In this document: piece after piece, positions 43,161 to 52,919 of the stretch | How positions within the stretch are numbered: the first letter of the stretch is position 1 | Layout of the letters: each line of letters starts with the position of its first letter | Assembly: GCF_015277515.1 (NCBI RefSeq) | Contig: NZ_CP063767.1 | Coordinates: 372,001-436,000 of the forward strand | Direction of reading: 5' to 3' | DNA from: Thermophilibacter immobilis | Lineage (GTDB): Bacteria; Actinomycetota; Coriobacteriia; Coriobacteriales; Atopobiaceae | DNA length: 64,000 bases | Program-made: the position numbers and the translations under genes | The notes under the pieces: generated by a model | The model's database searches: none | What the model was told of the DNA's origin: nothing | Seen by the model: only the letters and a program-made list of their open reading frames with translations

Positions 43161-44119
43161 ACGCGCTCCTGCCGGTTTCGCTGCTCGGCGTTTCCCGAGC
43201 TCTGAAAGCGACTCATGGGTCCGTAGAGCCCCACGAGGTGCGCGAACTGCGCTTCATCGTAGAAGGAGCAGGCCCCCTGCCCAAAGAGCTTGGCGGCCTC
43301 CACGGCAAAGCGCGCGGCCTCCTCGACGTCGTTTGCGTGCGTGGCACCCGTGGCGCAGCCGGCGACCATCTGCTCGGTGACGATGGCCACGCCCACGACG
43401 GGCGCATCCGTAGCGGTGGCGGGCTGCAGGATGCTGTTGAGGTGATAGAGGTCGTTGCCGTACGGCGTGACGTCCTGCTGCGAGAGGGCGAAGACCACGG
43501 GCATCTTGCCCGTCACGCGCGTCATGACGTCCATGAGGTCATCGGAGACGGACAGGAGGTAGCCCTGCATGACCGTGGGGGAGATCGCGATGCCGTTGAC
43601 GTTGATGATGCGGTTGCCCTTGGTGGTGTCGATGGAGACGATGGCATCCATCTGCTCGTCGACCTCCATCTGGTTCATGGTCTCCATGTCGATGGGCGAG
43701 TCCATGAAGGGGACCGGCTCATGCGGCAGCGTGGGAGCGTCCGGGCAGACGTGCGTGGCCACGATGACGTCGCCCGTGAGCACGTCTCCCGCCTCGTGCA
43801 TCTCCGCGAGCTTGAGTGCCGCCGCGAGGGCCGCGAGCGCGCCGTCGCCGTCGGAGACTGCGCCGATTAGCTCGGGACGGGCCCCTATGCCGCCGAGACG
43901 CCCAACGATGCCCAGCGTGGGGGCACTACCACCCGATGACTTGCCGGACGTTCCAGGGATGAGGACCTTGATGCAGTCGGTGCCGCCCCGCTCGCCGCCT
44001 ATGCGCTCGACGGTCACATCGGTCGCCCCGTGGGAGCGCAGGAAGCCCTCCACCTCTTCTCCGGAGGCGGCGGGCTTGTCGAGAAGGTCATAGATGTCGA
44101 GCACCTGGCGAAGCAGCAT
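43157..44119 (-). CDS. DUF1177-family protein
   Basis: A 320-residue conserved protein of unknown function starting MLLRQVLDIYDLLDKP. It has VIVATHVCPDAPTLPHEPVP, then FMDSPIDMETMNQMEVDEQM and AIVSIDTTKGNRIINVNG. The His, Asp and Glu residues in this block look like a metal site, which together with the context suggests a hydrolase acting on peptide-like substrates. That is inference. GGAGGGAATCCC precedes the chosen ATG. Translationally coupled to AroM and divergent from the solute-binding protein. Confidence 0.8.
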   Translation of the reverse strand: MLLRQVLDIYDLLDKPAASGEEVEGFLRSHGATDVTVERIGGERGGTDCIKVLIPGTSGKSSGGSAPTLGIVGRLGGIGARPELIGAVSDGDGALAALAAALKLAEMHEAGDVLTGDVIVATHVCPDAPTLPHEPVPFMDSPIDMETMNQMEVDEQMDAIVSIDTTKGNRIINVNGIAISPTVMQGYLLSVSDDLMDVMTRVTGKMPVVFALSQQDVTPYGNDLYHLNSILQPATATDAPVVGVAIVTEQMVAGCATGATHANDVEEAARFAVEAAKLFGQGACSFYDEAQFAHLVGLYGPMSRFQSSGNAEQRNRQERV

Positions 44120-44252
44120 GGGATTCCCTCCAAGAAGCGACGAGTCAACACGAGACAGTGTAGTACCCGGAGCAAAGGTGAGGGGAGTGGGGGGGCGGCG
44201 GCGCAACTCATGTGAAAGTGGGATGACTCCGAACCGAAACAGAGCGCCCCCC

Positions 44253-44280
44253 GATGTTTCGCATGAATGAAATAAACATC
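44253..44280. promoter_or_regulatory. Inverted repeat between DUF1177/aroM and the peptide transporter
   Basis: GATGTTT (44253-44259) and AAACATC (44274-44280) are exact inverted 7-mers 14 bp apart, roughly midway between the divergent genes. A shared operator is plausible. No regulator gene lies beside it. Confidence 0.45.
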
Positions 44281-44391
44281 CCCTCGTAAGTCACATGACG
44301 TTGCCGATGTCATCCTTCTTGGCAAAGACTGCCTTGGGGCGACGAAGGACGCTCCCGGTCGATGAACGCGTAAACAAAGGGAGGGACTGTC

Positions 44392-46038
44392 ATGAATAAC
44401 CAGAACGAGGACGAGGTCGGAGCTCTTATCGAGCAAGGGTGCCTTTCGAGGCGGAATTTTCTGCGGACCGCCGGCCTCTTTGGCCTGGGCGCGGCCGCTG
44501 TGGGCCTTGCGGGGTGCAGCTCCGATGACGGCACCACGTCTGATGCGGCCACGTCAGGCGAGCAGGCGTCCGGTGGCACGCTCGTGATTTCTCTTCCGTC
44601 TTCGCCCAAGTACCTCGATCCGATCCTGTACACGGGTACCTACGAGTCCCAGATCATCAACAGCGTCTGCGATACCCTCGTCGAGTACAAGACGGACCTA
44701 TCCGAGATCAGCACGAGTCTTGCCACGGAGTGGACCATCAGCGACGACGGTCTCACCTACACCTTCACGATTCGCGACGACGCCAAGTTCCAGCCCGGCG
44801 AGTACCAGGACGGTCGCGTGGTGACCGCCAACGATGTCAAGTACTCCCTCGAGCGCTCGGCGAACGAGTCCTCCATGAACCGTCTGAGCATGCTCGACCA
44901 CTGCAACGTTGTGAGTGACACGCAGGTCGAGTGCGTCCTGACCTCTCCCGCCGCGTCGTTTCTCACCGCCCTCACGGACGCGGGCAACGTTATCGTCCCG
45001 CAGGAGGAGGTCGAGGGATGGGGAGACTCCTTCGGCGATCACCTCGTGGGCAGCGGACCGTTCGCGCTCGAGCAGTTCGCGAAGGACCAGCAGTCCGACC
45101 TCACGCGCCACGACGGCTACTGGGGTCCCACGCCCTACCTTGATGGCGTGACCGTCAAGGTCGTCACCGACATGAACCAGGCCGCAAACGCGCTCGCCAC
45201 GGGCGAGGTCGACATGGCCACCTCGCTGACCGGCGAGGCGGTCCAGACGGTCAAGAACAACACCGACCTCACGCTCAACCAGACGCCGGGCCTGCACGTG
45301 GCCTACGTCTACATGAACCAGGTCAACGGTCCCACGGCCGACCAGCGCGTCCGCAAGGCCATCATTATGGCGGTCAACCGCGAGGATCTCACCAAGGGGG
45401 TCTATCCCTACGGCGAGGCCGTGGAGGCCAGCCTTCCCCTGCCCACGGGTAGCTGGGGCTATGACTCCTCCCTCGAGGCTGACGTTCCCTCCTACGACCC
45501 GGAGGGCGCCAAGCAGCTTCTCGAGGAGGCGGGCTACGGCGACGGTCTGAGCCTCAACCTCTACATCTCCAACACGGAAGCCCGTCTCAAGATGGCGACC
45601 ATCCTCCAGCAGAGCCTGAAGGAGAACCTCGGCATCGACCTGACCATCAACCCGGCGGACTGGGGCACCTTCAGCGCCGTTGCCGCTGCAGGTCAGGCTG
45701 ACCTGTATGGCATGAGCTGGACGTGGTACCCCGATCCCTACTTCTTCCTCAACAAGCTCTTCAGCAGCTCCGAGGTGGGGGCCCTGGGCAACGGGGCGGG
45801 CTTCAGTCACGAGGAGGTCGACGACCTCCTCGCCAAGGCGCTCGAGGTCACCGATCAGGGCGCGCGCGCTGACTACTACAAGCAGGCCCTCAAGGCAATC
45901 GTGAGCTACGACCCCATGCTCGTGTACGCGTCCGAGAACGTCAACACGGGCATGACCGGCTCCGTCCAGGGCTACGTCCAGCGCTCCGACGGCAAGGTAC
46001 TTATCACTAACCAGCAGGTGAACATCTCCAAGTCCTAA
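44392..46038 (+). CDS. Peptide ABC transporter solute-binding lipoprotein (family 5)
   Basis: A 548-residue binding protein. The leader has a twin-arginine motif SRRNFLRTAG and ends in the lipobox LAGC (Cys about residue 42), so it is probably exported folded by Tat and lipid-anchored. The mature part shows family 5 features: YLDPILYTGTYESQIINSV, WTISDDGLTYTFTIRDDAKF, NDVKYSLERSAN and SMSWTW-like GMSWTWYPDPYFFLN. Binds oligopeptides or dipeptides outside the cell for DppB-F. AAAGGGAGGGACTGTC is the ribosome site. Confidence 0.92.
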   Translation: MNNQNEDEVGALIEQGCLSRRNFLRTAGLFGLGAAAVGLAGCSSDDGTTSDAATSGEQASGGTLVISLPSSPKYLDPILYTGTYESQIINSVCDTLVEYKTDLSEISTSLATEWTISDDGLTYTFTIRDDAKFQPGEYQDGRVVTANDVKYSLERSANESSMNRLSMLDHCNVVSDTQVECVLTSPAASFLTALTDAGNVIVPQEEVEGWGDSFGDHLVGSGPFALEQFAKDQQSDLTRHDGYWGPTPYLDGVTVKVVTDMNQAANALATGEVDMATSLTGEAVQTVKNNTDLTLNQTPGLHVAYVYMNQVNGPTADQRVRKAIIMAVNREDLTKGVYPYGEAVEASLPLPTGSWGYDSSLEADVPSYDPEGAKQLLEEAGYGDGLSLNLYISNTEARLKMATILQQSLKENLGIDLTINPADWGTFSAVAAAGQADLYGMSWTWYPDPYFFLNKLFSSSEVGALGNGAGFSHEEVDDLLAKALEVTDQGARADYYKQALKAIVSYDPMLVYASENVNTGMTGSVQGYVQRSDGKVLITNQQVNISKS

Positions 46039-46061
46039 AACCCAGGCTCTTTACGATATGA

Positions 46062-46117
46062 GAGGGGGCGTGCGACACACGCCCTCCTCCTTGCCGAGGG
46101 TCGTGCAGACCTTCGGC
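46062..46117 (+). other. Two hairpins between the binding protein and permease genes
   Basis: GGGCGTG/CACGCCC (46066-46084) and GCCGAGGGTC/GACCTTCGGC (46093-46117, one wobble) are followed by CTTCTTTTT. The second is a partial terminator, fitting the usual pattern of much more binding protein than permease. Confidence 0.6.
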
Positions 46118-46148
46118 AACGCTTCTTTTTGGGGAGGGCGGCAGACAG

Positions 46149-47108
46149 GTGGCAAAGACAATTATAAAAAGGGTGCTGCAGGTCATTCCGGTCCTGTTCG
46201 TGGTCGTGACCATAACGTTCGTGCTCACCAGGATGATCCCTGGCAACCCGGCGGCTGTCATGCTCGGCCCCCAGGCGTCCCCCGACGCCATTGCCACAAT
46301 GACCGAGAAGCTTGGCCTCGACAAGCCAATGCTCGAGCAGTACGCGGATTACCTCGTGGGGATTCTGCACGGGAACTTCGGCTACTCGTACTCGTATAAC
46401 AGCTCGGTCATGCCCCTCATCTTGGGTCGGCTTCCGGCCACCCTCTCAATCACGCTGACCGGCCTCGTGCTTGCCCTCATCGTGGGCGTTCCCATTGGGG
46501 TGGTGTCTGCGCTCAAGCAGAACACGGCCTTTGACTACGTGTTCATGGTGGTCGCCCTCGTGGGCGTGTCGATGCCCATTTTCTGGCTCGGCCTCATGCT
46601 CGTGCTCTTCTTCAGCGTGCAGCTTGGATGGCTTCCCGCCCTAGGCATGGGAGCCCTCTCCAAGGGCGTCGGCGACGTGATCAGCCACATGGTGCTGCCC
46701 TGCATCTGCCTGGCCACGATTCCCGCGGCCACGCTTGCGCGCATCACGCGCTCGAGCATGCTCGAGACGATCAACGAGGACTACGTGAAGTCCCTGCGGT
46801 CACGTGGCATCAAGGAGTCAAGGGTCGTCTGGAAGCACGCGTTCAAGAACGCGCTGCCGCCCATTCTCACGGTAGTAGGGCTCCAGTTGGCCTCCGCCTT
46901 CGCGGGCGCCATCCTCACCGAGACGATCTTCTCGTGGCCGGGCCTGGGAACCCTCATCGTCAACGCGGTCAACAGCCGTGACTACGCGCTCATACAGGGC
47001 GTGGTGCTCTTCTCGGCCGTGGTGTTCGTCTTTGTCAACATGATCGTGGACATCGCATACATGCTGATTAACCCCAAGGTCAACTACGAGGGAGGGGGAA
47101 GCGAGTGA
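46149..47108 (+). CDS. Peptide ABC transporter permease, DppB type
   Basis: A 319-residue permease with six membrane helices. It starts VIPVLFVVVTITFVLTRMIPGNPA, has LGLDKPMLEQY, and the EAA-loop region SSMLETINEDYVKSLRSRGI contacting the ATPases. GTG start; GGGGAGG lies upstream. Its stop overlaps the DppC start. Forms the channel with DppC. Confidence 0.92.
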   Translation: MAKTIIKRVLQVIPVLFVVVTITFVLTRMIPGNPAAVMLGPQASPDAIATMTEKLGLDKPMLEQYADYLVGILHGNFGYSYSYNSSVMPLILGRLPATLSITLTGLVLALIVGVPIGVVSALKQNTAFDYVFMVVALVGVSMPIFWLGLMLVLFFSVQLGWLPALGMGALSKGVGDVISHMVLPCICLATIPAATLARITRSSMLETINEDYVKSLRSRGIKESRVVWKHAFKNALPPILTVVGLQLASAFAGAILTETIFSWPGLGTLIVNAVNSRDYALIQGVVLFSAVVFVFVNMIVDIAYMLINPKVNYEGGGSE

Positions 47109-48019
47109 TGGCTCAGACAAAGACCGACGCCTCCGAGATCCGTGACCTCGACGCGAGCCTTGAGATGCTCAGGCGCGAGCGACGCGCCAACAACGCCTGG
47201 CACAAGCTTCGCCGCAACAAGATGGCCGTTGTGGGTCTGGCAATCGTGGTGGTCATGGTGATTCTGGCCATCTTTGCCAACCTCCTTGCGCCCTACGATC
47301 CCAACGCGGTCGACATCTCGGCATCCTTCCAGGCGCCGGGCTCGGCGGGCCATCTGTTTGGCACCGACCAGTACGGGCGCGACCTGCTCTCCCGCATCAT
47401 CTTTGGCGCGCGTATCTCCATCTTCGTCGCCATCGGCGGCACGATCGTCGGCGCCGTCATCGGCGTGCTGCTCGGCCTCGTGGCCGGCTTCTTCGGAGGC
47501 ATCGTCGACTCCATCATCATGAGGATTATGGACGGCATGATGGCCTTTCCCTTCATCTTGCTGTCGCTCATCCTCATGACGATCCTGGGACAGGGCACCG
47601 AGAACGTGATTCTTGCCATCGGCATCGCCAACGTGCCCACCTTCGCCCGCGTCGTGCGCGGAGAGGTGCACGTGGTCAAGAACGAGGAGTACTGCAACGC
47701 CGAGCGCGTCCTCGGGGCCTCGTCGGCGCGCATCCTGTTCAGGCACATCTTTGCCAACGCCCTGTCTCCGGTCATCGTGTACTTCACGCTCAACATCGCG
47801 AGCGCCATCATCTCGGAGGCTGCGCTGTCCTTTCTCGGCCTGGGTGTCCAGCCCCCGACCGCCTCGTGGGGGTCGATTCTCTCGGAGGGCAAGACCAGCC
47901 TCCAGGGGGCCCCGCACATAGCGACGATATCCGGCCTGTTCATCCTGCTGACGGTGCTGGGCTTCAACCTGCTGGGAGACGGCATTCGCGACGTCCTTGA
48001 CCCCAAGCAGAAAAGGTAG
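47108..48019 (+). CDS. Peptide ABC transporter permease, DppC type
   Basis: A 303-residue permease with the OppC N-terminal segment (WHKLRRNKMAVVGLAIVV), LFGTDQYGRDLLSRIIFGAR, the EAA loop EYCNAERVLGASSARILFRH, and LGLGVQPPTASWGSIL. Its ATG at 47108 overlaps the DppB TGA; GGAGGGGGAAGCGAGTG gives the ribosome site. Confidence 0.92.
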   Translation: MAQTKTDASEIRDLDASLEMLRRERRANNAWHKLRRNKMAVVGLAIVVVMVILAIFANLLAPYDPNAVDISASFQAPGSAGHLFGTDQYGRDLLSRIIFGARISIFVAIGGTIVGAVIGVLLGLVAGFFGGIVDSIIMRIMDGMMAFPFILLSLILMTILGQGTENVILAIGIANVPTFARVVRGEVHVVKNEEYCNAERVLGASSARILFRHIFANALSPVIVYFTLNIASAIISEAALSFLGLGVQPPTASWGSILSEGKTSLQGAPHIATISGLFILLTVLGFNLLGDGIRDVLDPKQKR

Positions 48020-48029
48020 AGGAGGTCTC

Positions 48030-49049
48030 ATGACCACAGAATCCCAGAGCTCCCCCCTGCTTGAGGTCCACGACCTCAAGACCTACTTCCACACGGCCGC
48101 CGGCATAGCCCGCGCCGTCGATGGCGTGAGCTTCACGCTCGACAAGAACAGCACGCTCGGCATCGTGGGCGAGTCGGGCTCGGGCAAGTCCGTGACGGCC
48201 TCCTCGTTGATTCGCCTGCTTCCCAAGAACGGTCACATAGAGGGCGGCTCGGTCACCTTTGAGGGAACCGACATGCTCACCGTGAGCAAGGAGAAGCTCC
48301 TGAGCATGCGCGGCAACGACGTTGCCGTCATCTTCCAGGACCCCATGACGGCCCTCGACCCGGTCTTCAAGGTCGGCAGCCAGATGATCGAGCTCATCCG
48401 AACCCATGACAAGGTGAGCAAGGCGGAGGCCCGAAAGACCGCAATCGAGACGCTGCGCCTCGTGGGCATTCCCGAGCCCGAGGCCCGCATGGACTCCTAT
48501 CCCTACGAGCTCTCGGGCGGCATGTGCCAGCGCGTCATGATCGCCATGGCCGTGAGCTGTCATCCCAAGTTCATCATCGCCGATGAGCCCACCACGGCCT
48601 TGGACGTCACGGTGCAGGCGCAGGTGCTGGGTCTGCTCAAGGACCTGCAGGACCGTCTGGGCACGGCCATCCTGCTCATCACGCACAACATGGGCATCGT
48701 CTGGCAGATGTGCGACGACGTGATGGTCATGTACGCGGGGCGCACGTGCGAGAAGGCGCCCATGAAGGAGCTCTACACCCATCCGCTGCATCCCTACACC
48801 TGGGGGCTGCTCGACTCGACGCCCAAGCTCTCCGATGAGGCCGAGACCGATCTGAAGACCATTCCGGGAGCTCCGCCCGATCTGCGTCTCACGGGGACGG
48901 GCTGCAACTTCTGCAATCGTTGCCCGTACGCGACCGACGAGTGCCGGACGCACGTTCCCGAGCTCGTCGAGGTTACTCCCGGTCACCTCGTGGCGTGCCT
49001 GCATCAGAGCGCGTCCCATGCGCTCGTCCGTGGGGAGGCAAGAGCATGA
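48030..49049 (+). CDS. Peptide ABC transporter ATPase, DppD type
   Basis: A 339-residue ATPase. Walker A GESGSGKSV, Q-loop VIFQDPMTALDP, signature LSGGMCQRV, Walker B FIIADEPTTALDVT, and the C-terminal Fe-S-like cysteine group CNFCNRCPYATDEC of oligopeptide transporters. GGAGGTCTC before the ATG. The stop overlaps DppF (ATGA). Confidence 0.93.
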   Translation: MTTESQSSPLLEVHDLKTYFHTAAGIARAVDGVSFTLDKNSTLGIVGESGSGKSVTASSLIRLLPKNGHIEGGSVTFEGTDMLTVSKEKLLSMRGNDVAVIFQDPMTALDPVFKVGSQMIELIRTHDKVSKAEARKTAIETLRLVGIPEPEARMDSYPYELSGGMCQRVMIAMAVSCHPKFIIADEPTTALDVTVQAQVLGLLKDLQDRLGTAILLITHNMGIVWQMCDDVMVMYAGRTCEKAPMKELYTHPLHPYTWGLLDSTPKLSDEAETDLKTIPGAPPDLRLTGTGCNFCNRCPYATDECRTHVPELVEVTPGHLVACLHQSASHALVRGEARA

Positions 49050-50086
49050 CGCAAGAGAACACGCGTGCCGCGTCGGAAGCGCCGGTGGCCGACGAGAAGC
49101 GCCCCATCCTCTCGATTCGCCATCTGTCCAAGGACTTCAAGCTCAGGAGCAATCACCTGTTTGTCCCCGCATCCACCCTGCATGCCCTCACGGATGTCTC
49201 CCTGGACGTCTATGAGGGCGAGACGCTGGGCATCATTGGCGAGTCGGGCTGTGGCAAGTCCACCCTCGGCCGCTGTGTGGTGCAGCTGCATCGGGCCACC
49301 TCGGGCGAGATCCTCTATCAGGGGAAGAATGTCAACGGCCTCACGGGCGCGCCGCTCAAGGCGGTCCGCAAGGACATCCAGATGATCTTTCAGGACTCCT
49401 ACTCCTCGCTTGATCCGCGCTACACGGCGGGCAAGGCCGTCGAGGAGCCCATGCTCATCTACAAGAGCGAGTCCGACGCCGATAAGCGCCAGGAGCGCGT
49501 CCTCGAGATGATGCGTGAGGTGGGTCTCGACCTCCAGCACGTCCAGCGCTACCCGCACGAGTTCTCCGGCGGCCAGCGCCAGCGCATCAACGTGGCGCGT
49601 GCCCTCGTGCTCGGCCCCAAGATCATCGTCTGCGACGAGCCCGTCTCCGCGCTTGACGTCTCCGTCCAGGCTCAGGTGCTCAACCTCTTCCGTCACCTGC
49701 AGCGTGACCTCGGCTTGACGTATCTCTTCATCAGCCACGACCTCTCGGTCATCAAGCACATCTCCGATCGCGTGGCGATCATGTACCTGGGGCGCGTCGT
49801 CGAGCTGTGCCCCGCCAGAAACGTCTATGCCAATCCGCTGCACCCCTACACGCAGGCGCTCCTCTCGGCGGTCCCGCCGGAGAGCCCCTTTGACAAGGGC
49901 GAGCAGATCAGGCTCGAGGGAGAGATCTCGAGTCCCGTGGGGGAGCAGGTCGGCTGCCCGCTCGTCGGGCGCTGCCCCTTTCGCATGGAGCGCTGCGCGC
50001 AGGAGATGCCGGCACTCTCGGAGGCGGAGCCCGGACACCAGGTCGCCTGCTTCAAGTACCATGACGCAGCGGTGGCCGTAGAATAG
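49046..50086 (+). CDS. Peptide ABC transporter ATPase, DppF type
   Basis: A 346-residue ATPase with GESGCGKST, MIFQDSYSSLDPR, FSGGQRQRI and IIVCDEPVSALDVS, followed by the C-terminal cysteine-bearing oligopeptide segment GCPLVGRCPFRMERC. It completes the transporter. Overlap with DppD by 4 bp sets the start. Confidence 0.93.
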   Translation: MTQENTRAASEAPVADEKRPILSIRHLSKDFKLRSNHLFVPASTLHALTDVSLDVYEGETLGIIGESGCGKSTLGRCVVQLHRATSGEILYQGKNVNGLTGAPLKAVRKDIQMIFQDSYSSLDPRYTAGKAVEEPMLIYKSESDADKRQERVLEMMREVGLDLQHVQRYPHEFSGGQRQRINVARALVLGPKIIVCDEPVSALDVSVQAQVLNLFRHLQRDLGLTYLFISHDLSVIKHISDRVAIMYLGRVVELCPARNVYANPLHPYTQALLSAVPPESPFDKGEQIRLEGEISSPVGEQVGCPLVGRCPFRMERCAQEMPALSEAEPGHQVACFKYHDAAVAVE

Positions 50087-50161
50087 GCTTGTCTCGGCCG
50101 GGTCTCTAGCGGGCTCGGCCGGTATTTCATCACAGAGCTTCGAGAAGAAAGGTTCGCACGC

Positions 50162-51424
50162 ATGCCCGCAACCAAGAAGCAGCTTCATGACCAGGTCCTC
50201 GCCCACAAGCAGGACCTGGTCGATTTGTGTTCCGTCCTCATTCGGATCAAGAACCAGAGCCCGCTCGACCCCCAGGGGCCGGGGATCGACTTCGTGCGCG
50301 CCTACCTCGCGCAACACGGCATCGACTCCGAGCGCCTCGTGGCCGCGGCGGGCGAGGAATACCCCGTGGTCTATGCGCGCATGGGTTCCGACCAGGGCTT
50401 TCACGTGGTGCTCAACGGCCACGTGGACGTGGTCCCCGCGGGCAACCCCGACGGCTGGGACTTCGACCCCTTTGGGGGAGAGGTGCGAGACGGAAAGATC
50501 TTGGGCCGTGGCGCCTCGGACATGAAGTGCGGTCTCGCGGTCCTGCTCTTTAGCATGGGGGTCCTGAGCGACGCGGGCGCCGACCTCAAGGGCGACATCC
50601 GCCTGCACGTGGTCTGTGACGAGGAGATCGCCGGGTCGGGCACCCTGTGGTTCTGCGAGAACGGCTACGCCGACGGGGCCGATGCCGTCATCGTGGGAGA
50701 GCCCACCGGCCACGATACCATCGAGATCGGCCAGAAGGGCATCCTGCACCTCACACTGACCGCCCACGGCACGCCGGGCCACGGCTCCACGGGCAACTAC
50801 AAGGGCGACAACGCGATCACCAAGCTCGCGCGCGTCCTTGTCAACGTGGACGACCTCACGGCGGTGCCGGGCCACTACCTGCCCTCGCAGGAGCGCGCCC
50901 TGGCCAACTCCCGCACCATCGCCGAACGCACGATCGACCACCCGAAGGTGGCCAACGTGATCGACCACTGCTCCGCCAACGTGGGCGTCATCCAAGGCGG
51001 CGGGAAGATCAACCAAGTGCCCGACCTCGCGAGCGCCCAGATCGACATCCGCATGCCCTACGGCTGCAGGCACGAGGACGTGGTGGCCGCCGTGGACGCA
51101 TTGCTCGCTAAGAGCGGCGTCTCTGGCGTCGAGGCAGGCTACGAGTGGATCTCCGAGGGCAACTACACCGATGACGACTCCGTTCTGGTGACGAGCGTCA
51201 AGAAGAACATCGAGGACGTCTGGGGCGAGGAGTGCCTTCCTGCCTACCAGTGGGCCTCGAGCGACGCGGCGCACTATCGCGCCCTGGGATGCCCGACCAT
51301 CCAGTTCGGCCCGGCCAACAACGCCGGCATCCACGGCTACAACGAGGACGTGGACGTCGAGGACGTGGTCCATGCGGCCGAGATCTACATGCTGTCGCTC
51401 TGCGACATGCTGGGCATCGAGTAG
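50162..51424 (+). CDS. M20-family peptidase
   Basis: A 420-residue zinc peptidase of the ArgE/DapE/dipeptidase group. VVLNGHVDVVPAG gives the first His and Asp, GRGASDMKCG the bridging Asp, DEEIAGSG the catalytic Glu pair and zinc Glu, and AHGTPGHGSTG starts the dimerisation domain; GIHGYNEDV gives the last His. No signal peptide, so it acts on imported peptides in the cytosol. Its stop overlaps the Shine-Dalgarno of the S10 gene. Exact specificity is unknown. Confidence 0.88.
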   Translation: MPATKKQLHDQVLAHKQDLVDLCSVLIRIKNQSPLDPQGPGIDFVRAYLAQHGIDSERLVAAAGEEYPVVYARMGSDQGFHVVLNGHVDVVPAGNPDGWDFDPFGGEVRDGKILGRGASDMKCGLAVLLFSMGVLSDAGADLKGDIRLHVVCDEEIAGSGTLWFCENGYADGADAVIVGEPTGHDTIEIGQKGILHLTLTAHGTPGHGSTGNYKGDNAITKLARVLVNVDDLTAVPGHYLPSQERALANSRTIAERTIDHPKVANVIDHCSANVGVIQGGGKINQVPDLASAQIDIRMPYGCRHEDVVAAVDALLAKSGVSGVEAGYEWISEGNYTDDDSVLVTSVKKNIEDVWGEECLPAYQWASSDAAHYRALGCPTIQFGPANNAGIHGYNEDVDVEDVVHAAEIYMLSLCDMLGIE

Positions 51425-51434
51425 GAGGCGCGAG

Positions 51435-52919
51435 ATGAGCGAGAACGAGCAGGGCGCAGCCCAGGTGGCCACAAGCGCGGATGAGGTGCCCGAGACAAGA
51501 AGCAGCTCCCTCACCTGGCAGGTGGGTGACGAGAAGATCGACTACGTGGTCTCGGCGGGCCACCTTGACGTCATCGACCGCGCAGGGACGCTCGAGGGCA
51601 AGATGTTCAGCGTCTCCTACGTGGCACGTGAGGTCAACGGCACGCAGGTCGAGCGCCGCGCGCGACCGGTGACGTTTTGCTACAACGGCGGCCCGGGTTC
51701 CGCGTCCGTCGCGATCAACTTCGGGGGCCTGGGCCCTCGTCGCGTGGTCACGCACGGCCTCGACTTCGTGGGAGCCGACTACGAGACGGTCGACAACCCC
51801 GGAACGCTGCTGCGCCAGTCCGACCTCGTGTTCCTGGACGCCCTGGGCACGGGGTGGTCGTTCGTGGCCGAGGGGTACGGCATCGAGCGCGTCTACGGCC
51901 TCGAGGAGGACGCGCACACCTTCTGCCGCGCCATCTGCGCCTGGCTCGAGGAGAACGACCGGTGGGGTTCGCCCCTCTACATCTACGGCGAGTCCTACGG
52001 GACGATGCGTAGCGCCCTGCTCATGCGCTATCTCGGCGAGGAGCACGTGCCCCTGGCCGGCGTCGTGATGCTCTCGGCCTACTTCGACTGGACGCAGAAC
52101 CTGCCGGGGTCCGACCTGGGCTACATCGGCATGGTGCCGACGTTCGCCGCGACGGCCCAGAGCTTTGGCCTCGTGGGCGAGGGCGTCGACGAGGACGCGT
52201 GGTTCGACGCGGCCTCGGACTTTGCCAGCAGCGCCTATGCGCAGGGGCTCTTCAAGGGTGACGGCATTGACGCCCAGGAGAAGGAGGCTCTGGCGCGGCA
52301 GCTCTCTGACTTCATCGGCCTGCCCGTGGGCTACCTGCTCGCGCGCAACTGCCGCGTGGAGCTCGAGGACTTCCGCCGCGACCTTCTCGCTGCGCGCGGG
52401 CGCGTCTGCGGCCGGCTCGACCAGCGCTTCTCGGAGACGTCCCTCCTGCCCTCGCAGCGCGCCTCGTTCTACTTCGCCTGCGAGGACCCGGCCAACCACG
52501 CCCTGGAGAGCGCCTGGTACGCGGCATTCAGGGACTTCCTGCGCCACGACCTGGGCTACGAGGGGCCGGCCGCCTATCGCCTCTCGGTCTGGGGAGAGAT
52601 CGGCATCGGATGGAGGTGGGTGCATGACGAGCCGGGCTTCGACGAGACGACGGTCGCCGCGCCCAACCTGGCCTATGACATCGCCGTGGCTCTGCGTCGC
52701 AGCCCCACGACCAGGCTCTGCATCCTGGGCGGGCGCTACGACACTGCGACGCCCTGGTGGAACGCGCGCCACACCATCTCCCAGCTCTACCTGCCGCCCG
52801 AGCTCAAGGACAACATTACTTGGCACCGCTACGGGTGCGGTCACATGGCCTACACCGACGAGCCCACGCTCATGCGGATGGTAAAGGACATGGACGCCTT
52901 CTACGGGGCGCGGCGCTAA
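51435..52919 (+). CDS. S10-family serine carboxypeptidase, cytosolic
   Basis: A 494-residue alpha/beta hydrolase. Oxyanion segment CYNGGPGSAS, nucleophile IYGESYGTMR, Asp in LGGRYDTATPWW and His in YGCGHMAYTDE make the serine carboxypeptidase triad. S10 enzymes are usually secreted or vacuolar, but this one has a hydrophilic N-terminus (MSENEQGAAQVATSADE) and no signal peptide. It is translated just after the M20 peptidase (AGGAGG over the M20 stop), so the pair would degrade imported peptides. The catalytic residues look intact. Confidence 0.88.
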   Translation: MSENEQGAAQVATSADEVPETRSSSLTWQVGDEKIDYVVSAGHLDVIDRAGTLEGKMFSVSYVAREVNGTQVERRARPVTFCYNGGPGSASVAINFGGLGPRRVVTHGLDFVGADYETVDNPGTLLRQSDLVFLDALGTGWSFVAEGYGIERVYGLEEDAHTFCRAICAWLEENDRWGSPLYIYGESYGTMRSALLMRYLGEEHVPLAGVVMLSAYFDWTQNLPGSDLGYIGMVPTFAATAQSFGLVGEGVDEDAWFDAASDFASSAYAQGLFKGDGIDAQEKEALARQLSDFIGLPVGYLLARNCRVELEDFRRDLLAARGRVCGRLDQRFSETSLLPSQRASFYFACEDPANHALESAWYAAFRDFLRHDLGYEGPAAYRLSVWGEIGIGWRWVHDEPGFDETTVAAPNLAYDIAVALRRSPTTRLCILGGRYDTATPWWNARHTISQLYLPPELKDNITWHRYGCGHMAYTDEPTLMRMVKDMDAFYGARR

